NCBI RefSeq assembly: GCF_036884255.1
Contig: NZ_CP145605.1
Coordinates: 2,480,001-2,544,000 of the forward strand
DNA from: Paenibacillus tundrae
GTDB taxonomy: Bacteria > Bacillota > Bacilli > Paenibacillales > Paenibacillaceae
Direction of reading: 5' to 3'
Length of the DNA stretch: 64,000 nucleotides
Made by a program: the position numbers and the translations under genes. Shown here piece after piece: positions 55,859-64,000 of the stretch. The notes below the pieces were generated by a model that had not been told where the DNA came from, made no database searches, and worked only from the letters and a program-made list of their open reading frames with translations. Every line of letters starts with the position of its first letter. The stretch's first letter is position 1.

Positions 55859-56446
55859 GTGAATTTACCCAACCGGATTACGCTTGCACGAATTTGCTTA
55901 ATCCCTTTTTTGATGGTGTTTCTGCTCGTGGATTTTCCATTTTATCCAGAGCCGTTGCAGCTTGGAAGCTTGTCGCTTCCTTATAATCAATTGATTGCGG
56001 TTGTAATTTTTGTCATTGCAGCAAGTACAGATGGACTCGATGGTTACTTGGCACGCAAGAACAATATGGTTACTAATCTTGGCAAACTGCTTGATCCTTT
56101 GGCAGACAAGCTGTTGGTGACTGCTGTACTCATTTCACTCGTAGAAATGGGCAAGTTAGATTCATGGATTGCTGTCGTGATCATTAGCCGTGAATTTGCA
56201 GTCACAGGTCTTCGCCAGATTGCATTGCTGGATGGATCTGTTGTAGCGGCAAGCAATTGGGGCAAGCTAAAAACCGTTGTGCAAATTGTAGCTATTGTAC
56301 TGCTTCTGCTGAATAATTTCCCGTTCTCTTACACAGGGATCCATATGGATGTTATCGCAGTGTGGGCTGCAGCGATTATAACAATCTGGTCAGGAATTGA
56401 TTATTTCGTTAAAAACAAAAACTTGCTTAATTTATCAAAAGCGTAA
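55859..56446 (+). CDS. pgsA: CDP-diacylglycerol-glycerol-3-phosphate 3-phosphatidyltransferase
   Basis: 195 residues with several membrane helices. The CDP-alcohol phosphotransferase motif is seen as DGLDGYLARKNNMVTNLGKLLDPLADK, with the conserved Asp residues. It makes phosphatidylglycerophosphate, using CDP-DAG from CdsA (also in this window). The GTG start follows GGGAGG. First gene after a strong promoter. Confidence 0.97.
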   Translation: MNLPNRITLARICLIPFLMVFLLVDFPFYPEPLQLGSLSLPYNQLIAVVIFVIAASTDGLDGYLARKNNMVTNLGKLLDPLADKLLVTAVLISLVEMGKLDSWIAVVIISREFAVTGLRQIALLDGSVVAASNWGKLKTVVQIVAIVLLLLNNFPFSYTGIHMDVIAVWAAAIITIWSGIDYFVKNKNLLNLSKA

Positions 56447-56488
56447 TCGTTCCGGAAAACGGGTAATTTAGAAGGAACAACTTGTACT

Positions 56489-56520
56489 AAGGGCAATAGG
56501 AATACATCCTATTGCCCTTT
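56489..56520 (+). terminator. Stem-loop between pgsA and cinA
   Basis: AAGGGCAATAGGA (56489-56501) pairs with TCCTATTGCCCTT (56507-56519). There is no T tract beyond TTT, so it may be only a partial terminator or mRNA processing element. Confidence 0.6.
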
Positions 56521-56552
56521 GAATACTCACAGCGTGTACAGGAGGATACAGA

Positions 56553-57809
56553 ATGAAGGCAGAAATCATTGCGGTTGGCACAGAGCTATTGCTTGGACAG
56601 ATTGTGAATACCAATGCGAGATATTTGTCTCGCGAATTAGCCGCGATCGGAATTGATGTGTATTTCCAAACAGTTGTTGGGGATAATCTGAGTCGCCTTA
56701 GTGAAGCAATTCGAATTGCTCAGAGTCGGGCAGATGTCATTTTATTTTCCGGTGGCATTGGGCCGACACAGGATGATCTAACCAAGGATGCTCTGGCTGA
56801 AGTGTTAGGTCGTAAGCTTCATATAGATCGACTGGCGATGGACAAAATAGAAGGCTTTTTCCGGGATCGCAATGTTACGATGACCGAGAATAATCGCCGT
56901 CAGGCTATCGTGATTGAAGGTGGAACACCTCTAGCTAACGAGACGGGGCTTGCAGCGGGAAATGCTATCTCGGACAATGGAAAACACTATGTAGTTATGC
57001 CTGGGCCGCCTAAAGAGCTGATTCCTATGTTTGAGCAGGAGGTTAAACCTTGGCTATTCCAACACGTTCTGACAGAAGAGATGCCGATCTATTCCAGAAT
57101 GCTGAAGTTTGCAGGTATAGGGGAGTCGGCTTTGGAGGATCGTCTGCTTGATCTGATCGACGGACAGACAGACCCTACGATTGCACCGTATGCAAGCGAA
57201 GGGGAGGTTACCGTGCGTGTCTCTACCAAAGCACCGAATGAGGGAGAGGCGAAGGTTAAGCTGGATGCGATGGAAGTTCAGATTCGTGAGCGTTTGCCAG
57301 AGCATCTGTACGCCAACGAGGATGTGCCTATTGAGTATACGATTGTTACGATGATGGCTGATATGGGTCTGACTCTTAGTGCTGCTGAGAGCTGCACAGG
57401 CGGGCTTGTCATGCAGAGCCTGACATCAATTCCAGGCAGTGCGGCAATTCTTAAAGGCGGAATTGTATGTTATTCCAATGAGATGAAAGAAAAACTGCTG
57501 AACGTTCCTCATGATTATCTTGAGGGAGAAGATGCGCCCGGAGCCGTAAGTCCTGAGGTTGCTAAAGTATTGGCAGAGCAGGTACGCATGATTGGGGATG
57601 CTAATTTTGGATTAGCTGTTACAGGTGTCGCAGGGCCGGGTTATTCTGAGCGTAAGCCACCTGGTCTCGTCTTCATTGCTCTAGCTGAACGTGGCAAAGA
57701 GACGGAAATCCATGAATTACGTATTAACGGTAATCGGGAAACGGTTCGCATCCGTTCGACCAAATCTATCTTCTACCGATTGTGGCGCAAGCTTGTTGAA
57801 CTAGATTAG
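56553..57809 (+). CDS. cinA: CinA-like competence/damage-inducible protein
   Basis: 418 residues. The N-terminal MoCF-like domain starts AEIIAVGTELLLGQIVNTNARYLSREL with SGGIGPTQDDLTKD. The C-terminal nicotinamide-nucleotide amidohydrolase-type domain is at about 255-415 (LSAAESCTGGLVMQSLTSIPGSA). Family members recycle pyridine nucleotides. The conserved cinA-recA neighbourhood gave the name. ATG behind CAGGAGG. Confidence 0.96.
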   Translation: MKAEIIAVGTELLLGQIVNTNARYLSRELAAIGIDVYFQTVVGDNLSRLSEAIRIAQSRADVILFSGGIGPTQDDLTKDALAEVLGRKLHIDRLAMDKIEGFFRDRNVTMTENNRRQAIVIEGGTPLANETGLAAGNAISDNGKHYVVMPGPPKELIPMFEQEVKPWLFQHVLTEEMPIYSRMLKFAGIGESALEDRLLDLIDGQTDPTIAPYASEGEVTVRVSTKAPNEGEAKVKLDAMEVQIRERLPEHLYANEDVPIEYTIVTMMADMGLTLSAAESCTGGLVMQSLTSIPGSAAILKGGIVCYSNEMKEKLLNVPHDYLEGEDAPGAVSPEVAKVLAEQVRMIGDANFGLAVTGVAGPGYSERKPPGLVFIALAERGKETEIHELRINGNRETVRIRSTKSIFYRLWRKLVELD

Positions 57810-57864
57810 TTCTTCTGCTTGGTTTGCTTTTACAGTGCAAAACAGGTATACTTTTAACAGACGG

Positions 57865-57911
57865 AAGAACCGTAGAATCAGGCACTGTAGCCCTGTTTAC
57901 GGTTCTTTTTT
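57865..57911 (+). terminator. Terminator after cinA
   Basis: AAGAACCGTA (57865-57874) pairs with TACGGTTCTT (57898-57907), then Ts. It shares the AAGAACCGT stem with the terminators at 8344 and 41360. Confidence 0.9.
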
Positions 57912-57966
57912 CTGTTTAATTCCAGGTTTTCTTGAGGAAGAGGCGCCTCGGCCTTTACAAAAAAAA

Positions 57967-57980
57967 CGAATGTATGTTCG
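57967..57980 (+). promoter_or_regulatory. LexA (SOS) operator before recA
   Basis: CGAATGTATGTTCG differs from the Bacillus LexA box CGAACATATGTTCG at two central positions and keeps both CGAA and TTCG arms. It lies just upstream of the recA -35. Confidence 0.85.
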
Positions 57981-57989
57981 AAAAAAAGC

Positions 57990-58018
57990 TTGGCAAACGT
58001 GTTAAAACAAGGTATCAT
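57990..58018 (+). promoter_or_regulatory. Sigma-A promoter of recA
   Basis: TTGGCA at 57990-57995, 17-base spacer, TATCAT at 58013-58018, directly after the LexA box. Confidence 0.8.
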
Positions 58019-58049
58019 TATCTTATAAACAGTAAAGGGTGTGAGCATA

Positions 58050-59114
58050 TTGTCAGACCGTCGTGCCGCGCTTGATATGGCGCTCCGTCAAATAGAGAAG
58101 CAATTTGGTAAAGGATCCATCATGAAACTGGGTGAGTCGACCCACATGCAAGTGGAAATCATTCCCAGTGGTTCCTTGGCTTTGGATATTGCATTAGGAA
58201 CAGGCGGCTTGCCTAAAGGCCGGATTGTTGAAATATATGGACCTGAATCTTCTGGTAAAACAACTGTAGCACTACATGCGATTGCTGAAGTGCAAAAAGT
58301 AGGAGGACAAGCTGCATTTATCGATGCTGAGCATGCTCTTGACCCTCAATATGCAAGTAAGCTTGGTGTTAACATTGATGAATTGCTTCTGTCTCAGCCA
58401 GACACGGGTGAGCAAGGGCTTGAAATTGCAGAAGCACTCGTTCGCAGTGGTGCTGTAGATATTATCGTTATTGACTCCGTTGCTGCATTGGTACCAAAAG
58501 CTGAAATTGAAGGCGAAATGGGGGATTCCCACGTTGGTTTGCAGGCACGTCTGATGTCACAGGCGTTGCGTAAATTGTCGGGTGCAATCAGCAAATCCAA
58601 AACAATCGCAATCTTCATTAACCAGCTTCGTGAAAAAGTTGGGGTTATGTTTGGTAACCCTGAAACAACACCTGGTGGTCGTGCCTTGAAATTCTACTCC
58701 ACAGTTCGTTTGGATGTTCGTCGGATTGAAAGTATCAAGTCAGGCAATGACATCATCGGGAACCGTACACGTGTAAAAGTCGTTAAGAATAAAGTAGCAC
58801 CACCGTTTAAACAAGCTGAAGTGGATATCATGTACGGTGAGGGTATCTCTAGAGAAGGTAGTATCATTGACATTGGTACAGAACTGGATATCGTTAACAA
58901 AAGTGGTGCATGGTATTCCTATGAGGGCGAGCGTTTGGGACAAGGTCGCGAAAATGCGAAGCAATTCATGAAAGAGCACAAAGAAATTGCCCAAGTAATT
59001 GAGCAAAAAATTCGTGAAGCAAGCAATTTAACGACGCTAGTTCCTGCTCCAACGACTGAGGATCAGCAAAAAGAAGAAGCAGAAGAACAAGAATTGTTTG
59101 AAATTAACGAGTAA
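58050..59114 (+). CDS. recA: Recombinase RecA
   Basis: 354 residues. The N-terminus ([20 protein letters not shown]), Walker [10 protein letters not shown] near residue 65, the DNA-binding L1/L2 regions and an acidic C-terminal tail ([13 protein letters not shown]) are normal. It forms filaments for recombination and SOS induction. TTG at 58050 lies 10 bases after AAAGGG, giving MSDRRAALD as in relatives; GTG at 58041 is too close to the site. The LexA box and promoter upstream indicate SOS control. Confidence 0.98.
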   Translation: MSDRRAALDMALRQIEKQFGKGSIMKLGESTHMQVEIIPSGSLALDIALGTGGLPKGRIVEIYGPESSGKTTVALHAIAEVQKVGGQAAFIDAEHALDPQYASKLGVNIDELLLSQPDTGEQGLEIAEALVRSGAVDIIVIDSVAALVPKAEIEGEMGDSHVGLQARLMSQALRKLSGAISKSKTIAIFINQLREKVGVMFGNPETTPGGRALKFYSTVRLDVRRIESIKSGNDIIGNRTRVKVVKNKVAPPFKQAEVDIMYGEGISREGSIIDIGTELDIVNKSGAWYSYEGERLGQGRENAKQFMKEHKEIAQVIEQKIREASNLTTLVPAPTTEDQQKEEAEEQELFEINE

Positions 59115-59190
59115 TGTACTGAACTCCTGAGGCTTGTCTGATTGTGACTTGACTGTGCGCAGGAAATTAGGTTTGTGGCTCGCATTGTCT

Positions 59191-59222
59191 AACAGCCTCT
59201 GTCCCATGGGACAGGGGCTGTT
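59191..59222 (+). repeat. Inverted repeat after recA
   Basis: AACAGCCTCTGTCCC (59191-59205) faces GGGACAGGGGCTGTT (59208-59222), with one G-T pair. There is no T tract; it may contribute to mRNA 3' end protection. Confidence 0.6.
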
Positions 59223-59245
59223 GGCACACTAACTGTATAAGATAT

Positions 59246-59270
59246 GGCCGGGCTGAACTCCCGGCCTTTT
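59246..59270 (+). terminator. Terminator after recA
   Basis: GGCCGGG (59246-59252) pairs with CCCGGCC (59260-59266), followed by TTTT. Confidence 0.8.
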
Positions 59271-59302
59271 ATAATAATATCTGATCTCCTGTAGAGAGCA
59301 GA

Positions 59303-59499
59303 GCTATATAAGTTCAACTAAACTTTTTACACGAGAACGGAGAGGACAGAAATAACGTGAAGAAGCGAAGCGTTCGCCTTTATCCCCGGATTTTCCCTTT
59401 GAAGAAGGGAATTCAAAAAATCTGGGGATAACAGTGATCGGAAGGTTATTCTGTCATCGAAGTGACAAGTGTAAACTTCTATAGTTGAACCTATATAGC
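59303..59499 (+). repeat. 197-bp palindromic (MITE-like) element upstream of recX
   Basis: The whole segment folds on itself. Outer arms, 59303-59332 and 59469-59499, pair from GCTATATA/TATATAGC through AGTTCAACTA/TAGTTGAAC to TTTACAC/GTGTAAA. A second pairing is GACAGA-ATAAC (59345-59356) with GTTATTCTGTC (59445-59455). Inside are GCGAA/TTCGC (59365-59377) and a 14-bp stem TATCCCCGGATTTT (59381-59394) with its complement at 59417-59430, capped by CCCTT/AAGGG. No ORF or target duplication seen. I recall similar sequences in Paenibacillus intergenic regions, but copy number cannot be tested here. Confidence 0.8.
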
Positions 59500-59521
59500 A
59501 ACGATGAAAGGAGATTAAGGC

Positions 59522-60262
59522 ATGGACAAATATGATGAGGATTTATTTGAAGAAGCAGAGCTAACGGGAATCTCCCAATTTCCCGATCATGAGGAATTGA
59601 CCATTACAAGGGTTGAGCGGTTGCTGAAGGGACGAGTGGCGAGATATCGTATCGAGTTCGGTATGCACTCAATTACTGTTCTGGAAGATGTAATGATTAA
59701 ATATCGGTTGACGCGGGGTAACACATTTGTAAAAAAGGATCTTGAGGAAATTGTTATGGCTGATGAGCGCCAACAGACATATGTTCAGTCTTTGCGTTAC
59801 CTCGAATTTAAGCCGCGTACACGTCATGAATTAAGCCAGCGCTTGCGGCAGAAGCAGTTTGCGCCTCCGTTGATTGAAGAGGTGTTGGATCGGCTGGAGC
59901 AGGAGAGATTGATTGATGATGAAGCATTTGCGAAGGAATGGACACGTCAGCGTATGGAGGGTCAGCGTAAGGGAAAACTGTGGATAAGGCAAGAACTTCG
60001 TCAGAAGGGCATTGCTAATGATCTAATTGCTGAAGCCTTGGAAACCGTGAGTGGAGATACAGAATTTGAGACTGCTTTGACCGCAGGACGTAAGAAGTGG
60101 AATCAAGTCAAAGGCGACATTTCTGAGAAGAAACGCAAAACGCTTCCTTTTCTGATGCGGCGTGGTTTTCCAATGGATATGGTGCGCCGTGTCGTTAATT
60201 GTTTAATTGAAGAAACTGAGGCTAAAGACCCTGATGATGACGACGCTTTACTGTGGGATTAG
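59522..60262 (+). CDS. recX: Recombination regulator RecX
   Basis: 246 residues with RecX three-helix repeats: YLEFKPRTRHELSQRLRQK, then IEEVLDRLEQERLIDDEAFAKEWTRQRM, GKLWIRQELRQKGIANDLIAEAL and later KTLPFLMRRGFPMDMVRRVV. It binds and modulates RecA filaments. ATG behind AAGGAG, 22 bases after the palindromic element, which therefore occupies its leader. Confidence 0.94.
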   Translation: MDKYDEDLFEEAELTGISQFPDHEELTITRVERLLKGRVARYRIEFGMHSITVLEDVMIKYRLTRGNTFVKKDLEEIVMADERQQTYVQSLRYLEFKPRTRHELSQRLRQKQFAPPLIEEVLDRLEQERLIDDEAFAKEWTRQRMEGQRKGKLWIRQELRQKGIANDLIAEALETVSGDTEFETALTAGRKKWNQVKGDISEKKRKTLPFLMRRGFPMDMVRRVVNCLIEETEAKDPDDDDALLWD

Positions 60263-60568
60263 GAGACAGGACACTCTATGTCGCATTCTCTTGACAATTT
60301 CTTTCGTCAAATACTAAAATGGACATGAGTCTTATTGAAATGGAAACCCTTTTTCCTTCCAAAAAAGCGGTTTCGGTTCTTGAGATTTCAACCATTCATG
60401 ATTATGGGTTCGCTTGAGAGCGAATAGTACGTGGTGAACATGTACACTTGAAATGAAAATCGGCGGGGGATCGCCGTAGGTAATCTTTATTCCCAAACAT
60501 ATGTAAGGCTTGAAAACTGAAATTGACCCAAGGAATGCCTTGGAGGAATCAACGAGGAGGTGAACAGT
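60263..60568 (+). other. Intergenic region upstream of rny with promoter
   Basis: It holds a likely promoter at 60291-60320 and a CGGCG/CGCCG hairpin at 60461-60476. No small ORF with a binding site was found in the remaining sequence. Confidence 0.5.
60291..60320 (+). promoter_or_regulatory. Sigma-A-like promoter for rny
   Basis: Perfect TTGACA at 60291-60296, 18-base spacer, TAAAAT at 60315-60320; leader of about 245 bases. Confidence 0.6.
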
Positions 60569-62110
60569 ATGGAAACTGCTATCATGATCGCTCTCGTTGT
60601 AGCCGCGCTATTCATTGGGTTCGGAGTAGGATATTTTATTCGCAAATCTCTTGCAGAGGCTAAAATCTCTAGTGCGGAACAAGCTGCCGTACAAATCGTG
60701 GAGAACGCGAAAAAAGAGGCAGAGGCACTGAAGAAAGAAACGGTGCTGGAAGCGAAGGATGAAATTCATCGCATTCGCGCCGAGGCTGAAAAAGACACTC
60801 GTGAACGTCGGAACGAAATTCAACGACAAGAAAGACGATTGTTGCAAAAAGAAGAGTCGCTGGATAAAAAGATGGAATCACTCGAACGTAAAGAAGAGCA
60901 AGTGGCTAACAAAGAGAAACGTATTGATGAGACACAGCAGCAAATTGAAATGATCTACAAAAACCAGGTGACTGAATTGGAGCGTATATCCAATCTCACT
61001 ATGGAAGATGCACGCAGTATCATACTGTCCAACGTAGAACAGGAAGTTCGTCACGAGACGGCTCAAATGATCAAGGACATTGAACAGCAGGCGAAAGAAG
61101 AGGCGGACAAGAAATCTCGCGAGATTATTACGCTTGCTATCCAACGTTGTGCGGCTGATCACGTTGCCGAAACAACGGTATCTGTTGTGACATTGCCGAA
61201 TGAAGAAATGAAAGGCCGGATTATCGGTCGTGAAGGACGTAACATCCGTGCGCTTGAAACCCTTACGGGGATTGACCTCATTATCGATGATACGCCAGAA
61301 GCAGTTATTCTGTCGGGCTTTGACCCGATCCGTCGTGAGATCGCTCGCACTGCCCTGGAGAAATTGGTGGCAGATGGACGAATCCATCCGGCACGCATTG
61401 AAGAGATGGTTGAGAAGTCTCGTAAAGAAGTGGACGAGCGTATCCGTGAGTACGGTGAGCAGGCAACCTTTGAAGTTGGCGTACATGGACTGCACCCAGA
61501 CTTGATCAAAATTTTGGGACGACTGAAGTTCCGTACAAGTTATGGTCAAAATGTCTTGAAACATTCTATGGAAGTGGCTTACTTGACTGGGCTGATGGCT
61601 GGCGAACTCGGAGAAGACGTAACGCTGGCAAGACGTGCAGGTCTATTGCATGACATCGGTAAAGCGCTGGATCACGAAGTGGAAGGATCACACGTCGAAA
61701 TTGGCGTGGAACTGGCGAAGAAATACAAAGAACATCCTGTAGTAATTAACAGTATCGCGTCCCATCACGGGGATTGCGAAGCAACTTCGGTTATTGCGAT
61801 GCTGGTTGGCGCAGCAGATGCGCTCTCTGCAGCAAGACCGGGTGCACGCCGCGAAACACTGGAAACGTATATCAAACGACTGGAGAAATTGGAAGAGATT
61901 TCAGAATCGTTCGAAGGTGTCGAGAAATCGTACGCTATCCAAGCTGGACGCGAAGTTCGCGTTATGGTACAGCCTGAGAAGATCGACGATGCTGAGGCAT
62001 TCCGTCTCGCACGTGACATTACGAAGATGATCGAGAATGAACTCGATTATCCGGGTCACATCAAAGTCACCGTCATTCGGGAAACCCGTGCGGTTGAATA
62101 CGCAAAATAG
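60569..62110 (+). CDS. rny: Ribonuclease Y
   Basis: 513 residues. An N-terminal membrane anchor ([20 protein letters not shown]) is followed by a long charged coiled coil at about 30-195, a KH domain ([21 protein letters not shown]) and an HD domain with [10 protein letters not shown] near 360 and IASHHGD. It is the membrane endoribonuclease that starts decay of many mRNAs. ATG at 60569 follows GAGGAGGTGAA. The in-frame GTG at 60560 overlaps the site. The sequence is nearly identical in layout to B. subtilis YmdA. Confidence 0.98.
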   Translation: METAIMIALVVAALFIGFGVGYFIRKSLAEAKISSAEQAAVQIVENAKKEAEALKKETVLEAKDEIHRIRAEAEKDTRERRNEIQRQERRLLQKEESLDKKMESLERKEEQVANKEKRIDETQQQIEMIYKNQVTELERISNLTMEDARSIILSNVEQEVRHETAQMIKDIEQQAKEEADKKSREIITLAIQRCAADHVAETTVSVVTLPNEEMKGRIIGREGRNIRALETLTGIDLIIDDTPEAVILSGFDPIRREIARTALEKLVADGRIHPARIEEMVEKSRKEVDERIREYGEQATFEVGVHGLHPDLIKILGRLKFRTSYGQNVLKHSMEVAYLTGLMAGELGEDVTLARRAGLLHDIGKALDHEVEGSHVEIGVELAKKYKEHPVVINSIASHHGDCEATSVIAMLVGAADALSAARPGARRETLETYIKRLEKLEEISESFEGVEKSYAIQAGREVRVMVQPEKIDDAEAFRLARDITKMIENELDYPGHIKVTVIRETRAVEYAK

Positions 62111-62119
62111 AGTATTTTG

Positions 62120-62152
62120 GGAAAAGTGGCCGCAGTAATGGGCCACTTTTCC
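62120..62152 (+). terminator. Terminator after rny
   Basis: GGAAAAGTGGCC (62120-62131) pairs with GGCCACTTTTCC (62141-62152), a perfect 12-bp stem with a poor T tail. Confidence 0.7.
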
Positions 62153-62218
62153 TGTTGATAACCATGTATTGCAAGTGTCAGAATCTGAAGCTTTGTAGGG
62201 AATGAAGGAGGCAGTACC

Positions 62219-63013
62219 ATGAAAGTTCTGTTTATTGGTGATATTGTAGGCAACGTTGGGCGGAAAGCATTGAAAGAAAATCTTCCATACCTGAAAAATA
62301 AATATAAACCACATGTCATTATCGTTAATGGTGAAAATGCAGCCGCAGGTCGAGGAATTACAGGTGCAATTGCTAACGAATTTTTCAATTGGGGTGTGCA
62401 TGGGATCACCCTCGGTAACCACACATGGGATAACAAGGATATTTTTGATTTTATAGATGATGAACCACGTATGATTCGCCCAGCGAACTTCCCTCCTGGT
62501 ACACCAGGAAGAGGGTATACTGTGGTCAAAGGCGAAGGTAAAGAACTTGCCATCGTAAACTTACAAGGACGGACTTTTCTACCTGCACTGGACTGCCCGT
62601 TCCGTGTAGCTGATGAAATTGTAGATGAGCTACGTCAGGATTATAAATGTATTCTCGTGGACATGCACGCTGAAGCGACTTCGGAGAAAATCGCGATGGG
62701 ATGGCATCTTGACGGACGTGCGTCTCTTGTCGTAGGTACACATACTCATGTACAGAGTAACGATGATCGCATTTTGCCAGGTGGAACAGCTTATCTGACA
62801 GATGCAGGTATGGTTGGACCACGTGATGGTATTCTTGGTATGGAGCGTGAAGCGGTGCTCCGTAAGTTCTATACGCAACTGCCTGTGCGTTTTGTCGTAG
62901 ACGACGGTAAATGGCATTTTCACGGCGTAGTGGTCGAGATTGACGAATCTACAGGTGCAGCAACAAGAATTGAAAAAATCCGTCTGACAGAAGACGAGTG
63001 GCGCATGGAATAG
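62219..63013 (+). CDS. ymdB: YmdB-family metallophosphoesterase
   Basis: 264 residues. Metal-binding motifs are VLFIGDIVGNVG, VNGENAAAGRG, LGNHTWDN, VDMHAEATSEK and GTHTHVQ. B. subtilis YmdB is a phosphodiesterase that affects the motility/biofilm decision and RNA metabolism. The ATG has GAAGGAGGCAG upstream. It follows rny, the same order as Bacillus. Confidence 0.96.
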   Translation: MKVLFIGDIVGNVGRKALKENLPYLKNKYKPHVIIVNGENAAAGRGITGAIANEFFNWGVHGITLGNHTWDNKDIFDFIDDEPRMIRPANFPPGTPGRGYTVVKGEGKELAIVNLQGRTFLPALDCPFRVADEIVDELRQDYKCILVDMHAEATSEKIAMGWHLDGRASLVVGTHTHVQSNDDRILPGGTAYLTDAGMVGPRDGILGMEREAVLRKFYTQLPVRFVVDDGKWHFHGVVVEIDESTGAATRIEKIRLTEDEWRME

Positions 63014-63051
63014 GGGCAATGTCCCATTTTGCAAGGAAACCCGTCTAAAAA

Positions 63052-63080
63052 GAAGGAATTTTTTTGCCTCCCGCGAATAA
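63052..63080 (+). promoter_or_regulatory. Possible sigma-H promoter for spoVS
   Basis: GAAGGAATT at 63052-63060 and GAAT at 63075-63078 fit the sigma-H pattern RnAGGAwWW-N11-RnnGAAT except for one position. spoVS is sigma-H controlled in B. subtilis. Confidence 0.55.
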
Positions 63081-63130
63081 CATCTAGTAAGTGGAAACAA
63101 ACATTCAACATTCCCAGGGAGGTACTTACC

Positions 63131-63391
63131 ATGGAAGTATTAAAAGTTTCAGCAAAGTCCAATCCCAATTCCGTAGCCGGCGCACTTGCAGGAGTTCTTC
63201 GTGAACGTGGAAATGCTGAACTGCAGGCCATTGGAGCGGGAGCACTGAACCAAGCCATTAAAGCGGTAGCGATAGCCCGGGGATTTGTAGCACCAAGCGG
63301 AGTTGACTTGATTTGTATTCCAGCTTTTACAGACATTGTGATTGACGGTGAGGACCGAACGGCCATTAAGCTGATTGTGGAGCCCAGATAA
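63131..63391 (+). CDS. spoVS: Stage V sporulation protein S
   Basis: 86 residues with the invariant SpoVS sequence (EVLKVSAKSNPNSVAGALAG, GAGALNQAIKAVAIARGFVAPSG). Alba-like fold, nucleic-acid-binding role suspected; it is needed for coat assembly and cell-division control in sporulation. ATG at 63131 follows AGGGAGG; the long in-frame extension from 63029 is spurious. Confidence 0.98.
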   Translation: MEVLKVSAKSNPNSVAGALAGVLRERGNAELQAIGAGALNQAIKAVAIARGFVAPSGVDLICIPAFTDIVIDGEDRTAIKLIVEPR

Positions 63392-63410
63392 TACATGCAT
63401 TCTTAGCAAG

Positions 63411-63439
63411 AACCTGTTTACGAAGTAGACAGGTTTTTT
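63411..63439 (+). terminator. Terminator after spoVS
   Basis: AACCTGTTTAC (63411-63421) pairs with GTAGACAGGTT (63425-63435) with one G-T pair, followed by Ts. Confidence 0.9.
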
Positions 63440-63481
63440 GCGTTCTATTCGCTATATTAGCGTAGAAAAGGGGGAATTCGA

Positions 63482-64000
63482 ATGAAAAAATGGCTCATAG
63501 CAGACTATCATTGTGATGTGCTTAGCAAAATGTTGACACAGCCGGAGATTTCCTTTCTAGATGCTCCAGAGCTTGATGTGAACTGGCAACGGCTGCAAGC
63601 TGGCAACATTGGACTGCAAGCATTTGCTGTGTATTTACCCGAAGTGTTGGGCAGAGGTAAGTTTGAACATGTGATGAGCCAGTTGGAAATATACCGTACT
63701 AAGGTAGAACTTAATCACGAACGCCCAGAAGGCACACAGACGCTGTTATGGCGTGAACAACTTACTCAGGAGGCAGCACAGCCTCATCCATGGGGCTTGC
63801 TTACGTTGGAGGGTGTGGATGGGCTGGAAGGGAACCTCTTCTATCTAGAGATCTGTTATCGGATGGGTGTTCGCATTGTGGGTGTAACGTGGAATTATGC
63901 CAATTGGGCGGCAGACGGAATTATGGAACAGCGAGGAGCGGGTCTGACTGAGAAAGGCAGACAATTGATTCAACGTTGTAATCAGATAGGCATGTTGCTA
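63482..64000 (+). CDS. Membrane dipeptidase (M19 family), N-terminal part
   Basis: The first 173 residues of a gene running off the right edge. The start MKKWLIADYHCDVLSKML contains the HxD metal motif of the M19/renal dipeptidase family. GLLTLEGVDGLEGNL (bridging Glu) and VGVTWNYANWAADG follow as expected. It hydrolyses dipeptides, including D-residue forms, using a dinuclear zinc site. The ATG has AAAGGGGG upstream. No stop occurs before the end of the window. Confidence 0.92.
   Translation, partial: MKKWLIADYHCDVLSKMLTQPEISFLDAPELDVNWQRLQAGNIGLQAFAVYLPEVLGRGKFEHVMSQLEIYRTKVELNHERPEGTQTLLWREQLTQEAAQPHPWGLLTLEGVDGLEGNLFYLEICYRMGVRIVGVTWNYANWAADGIMEQRGAGLTEKGRQLIQRCNQIGMLL

Noticed and set aside
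55578-55986. Short forward ORFs before pgsA (64 and 88 codons)
   Set aside because: One starts inside the promoter, the other overlaps pgsA; neither has a binding site.
59371-59430. Intrinsic terminator in the recX leader
   Set aside because: The stem lacks a T tract and is part of a larger palindromic element.

Overview
The window is about 64 kb of low-GC Firmicute chromosome, almost certainly from a spore-forming, flagellated Paenibacillus or a close relative. Gene order closely follows the Bacillus subtilis segment running from the end of the fla/che operon to spoVS. It carries sporulation genes (dpaAB, spoIIIE, sleB, spoVS), many TTG and GTG starts behind strong AGGAGG-type sites, and Paenibacillus-like protein sequences. 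Every supported gene is on the + strand. Long reverse-strand ORFs exist but read as codon-bias shadows. No rRNA, tRNA, CRISPR array, prophage or intact insertion sequence was seen.

Layout. 1-8.4 kb: chemotaxis and motility (end of cheB, cheA-W-C-D, a small membrane protein, sigD, a FapA-like protein, a conserved hypothetical, a SwrB-like coiled-coil protein, a MltG-like protein). 8.4-18.3 kb: translation, lipid and envelope precursors (rpsB, tsf, pyrH, frr, uppS, cdsA, dxr, then a 1-kb scar holding a broken lanthipeptide synthetase fragment, rseP, proS). 18.5-34.1 kb: polC, the rimP-nusA-rnpM-L7Ae-infB-rbfA-nrnA-truB-ribF processing block, rpsO and pnp. 34.3-43.5 kb: ylxY-type deacetylase, M16 peptidase, dut, dipicolinate synthase dpaAB, a decayed asd remnant, dapG, dapA and ribonuclease J. 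43.7-54.9 kb: tepA, ylzJ, spoIIIE, sleB, the EF-P-modification set yfmF-yfmH-ymfI, ymfJ, ymfK, rodZ. 55-64 kb: yajQ, pgsA, cinA, LexA-boxed recA, a 197-bp palindromic element, recX, rny, ymdB, spoVS and the start of a membrane dipeptidase.

How the genes fit together. The first block is the chemotaxis signalling core with its motility sigma factor. The middle is a compact ribosome-biogenesis and transcription-coupling region. dpaAB-dapGA make diaminopimelate and dipicolinate precursors for wall and spore. spoIIIE, sleB and spoVS serve spore formation and germination. recA-recX and cinA form a recombination unit.

The most unusual content is in the non-coding parts. There is a decayed asd gene inside the otherwise intact dpaAB-dapGA operon, with asd protein motifs still readable in two frames. 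There is a lanM-like C-terminal fragment between dxr and rseP. A long, almost fully self-complementary element lies in front of recX. Several structured leaders (polC, rimP, rimP-nusA, pyrH, rpsO) and recurring terminator stems complete the set. No complete new system was found. The rest is conserved housekeeping sequence.
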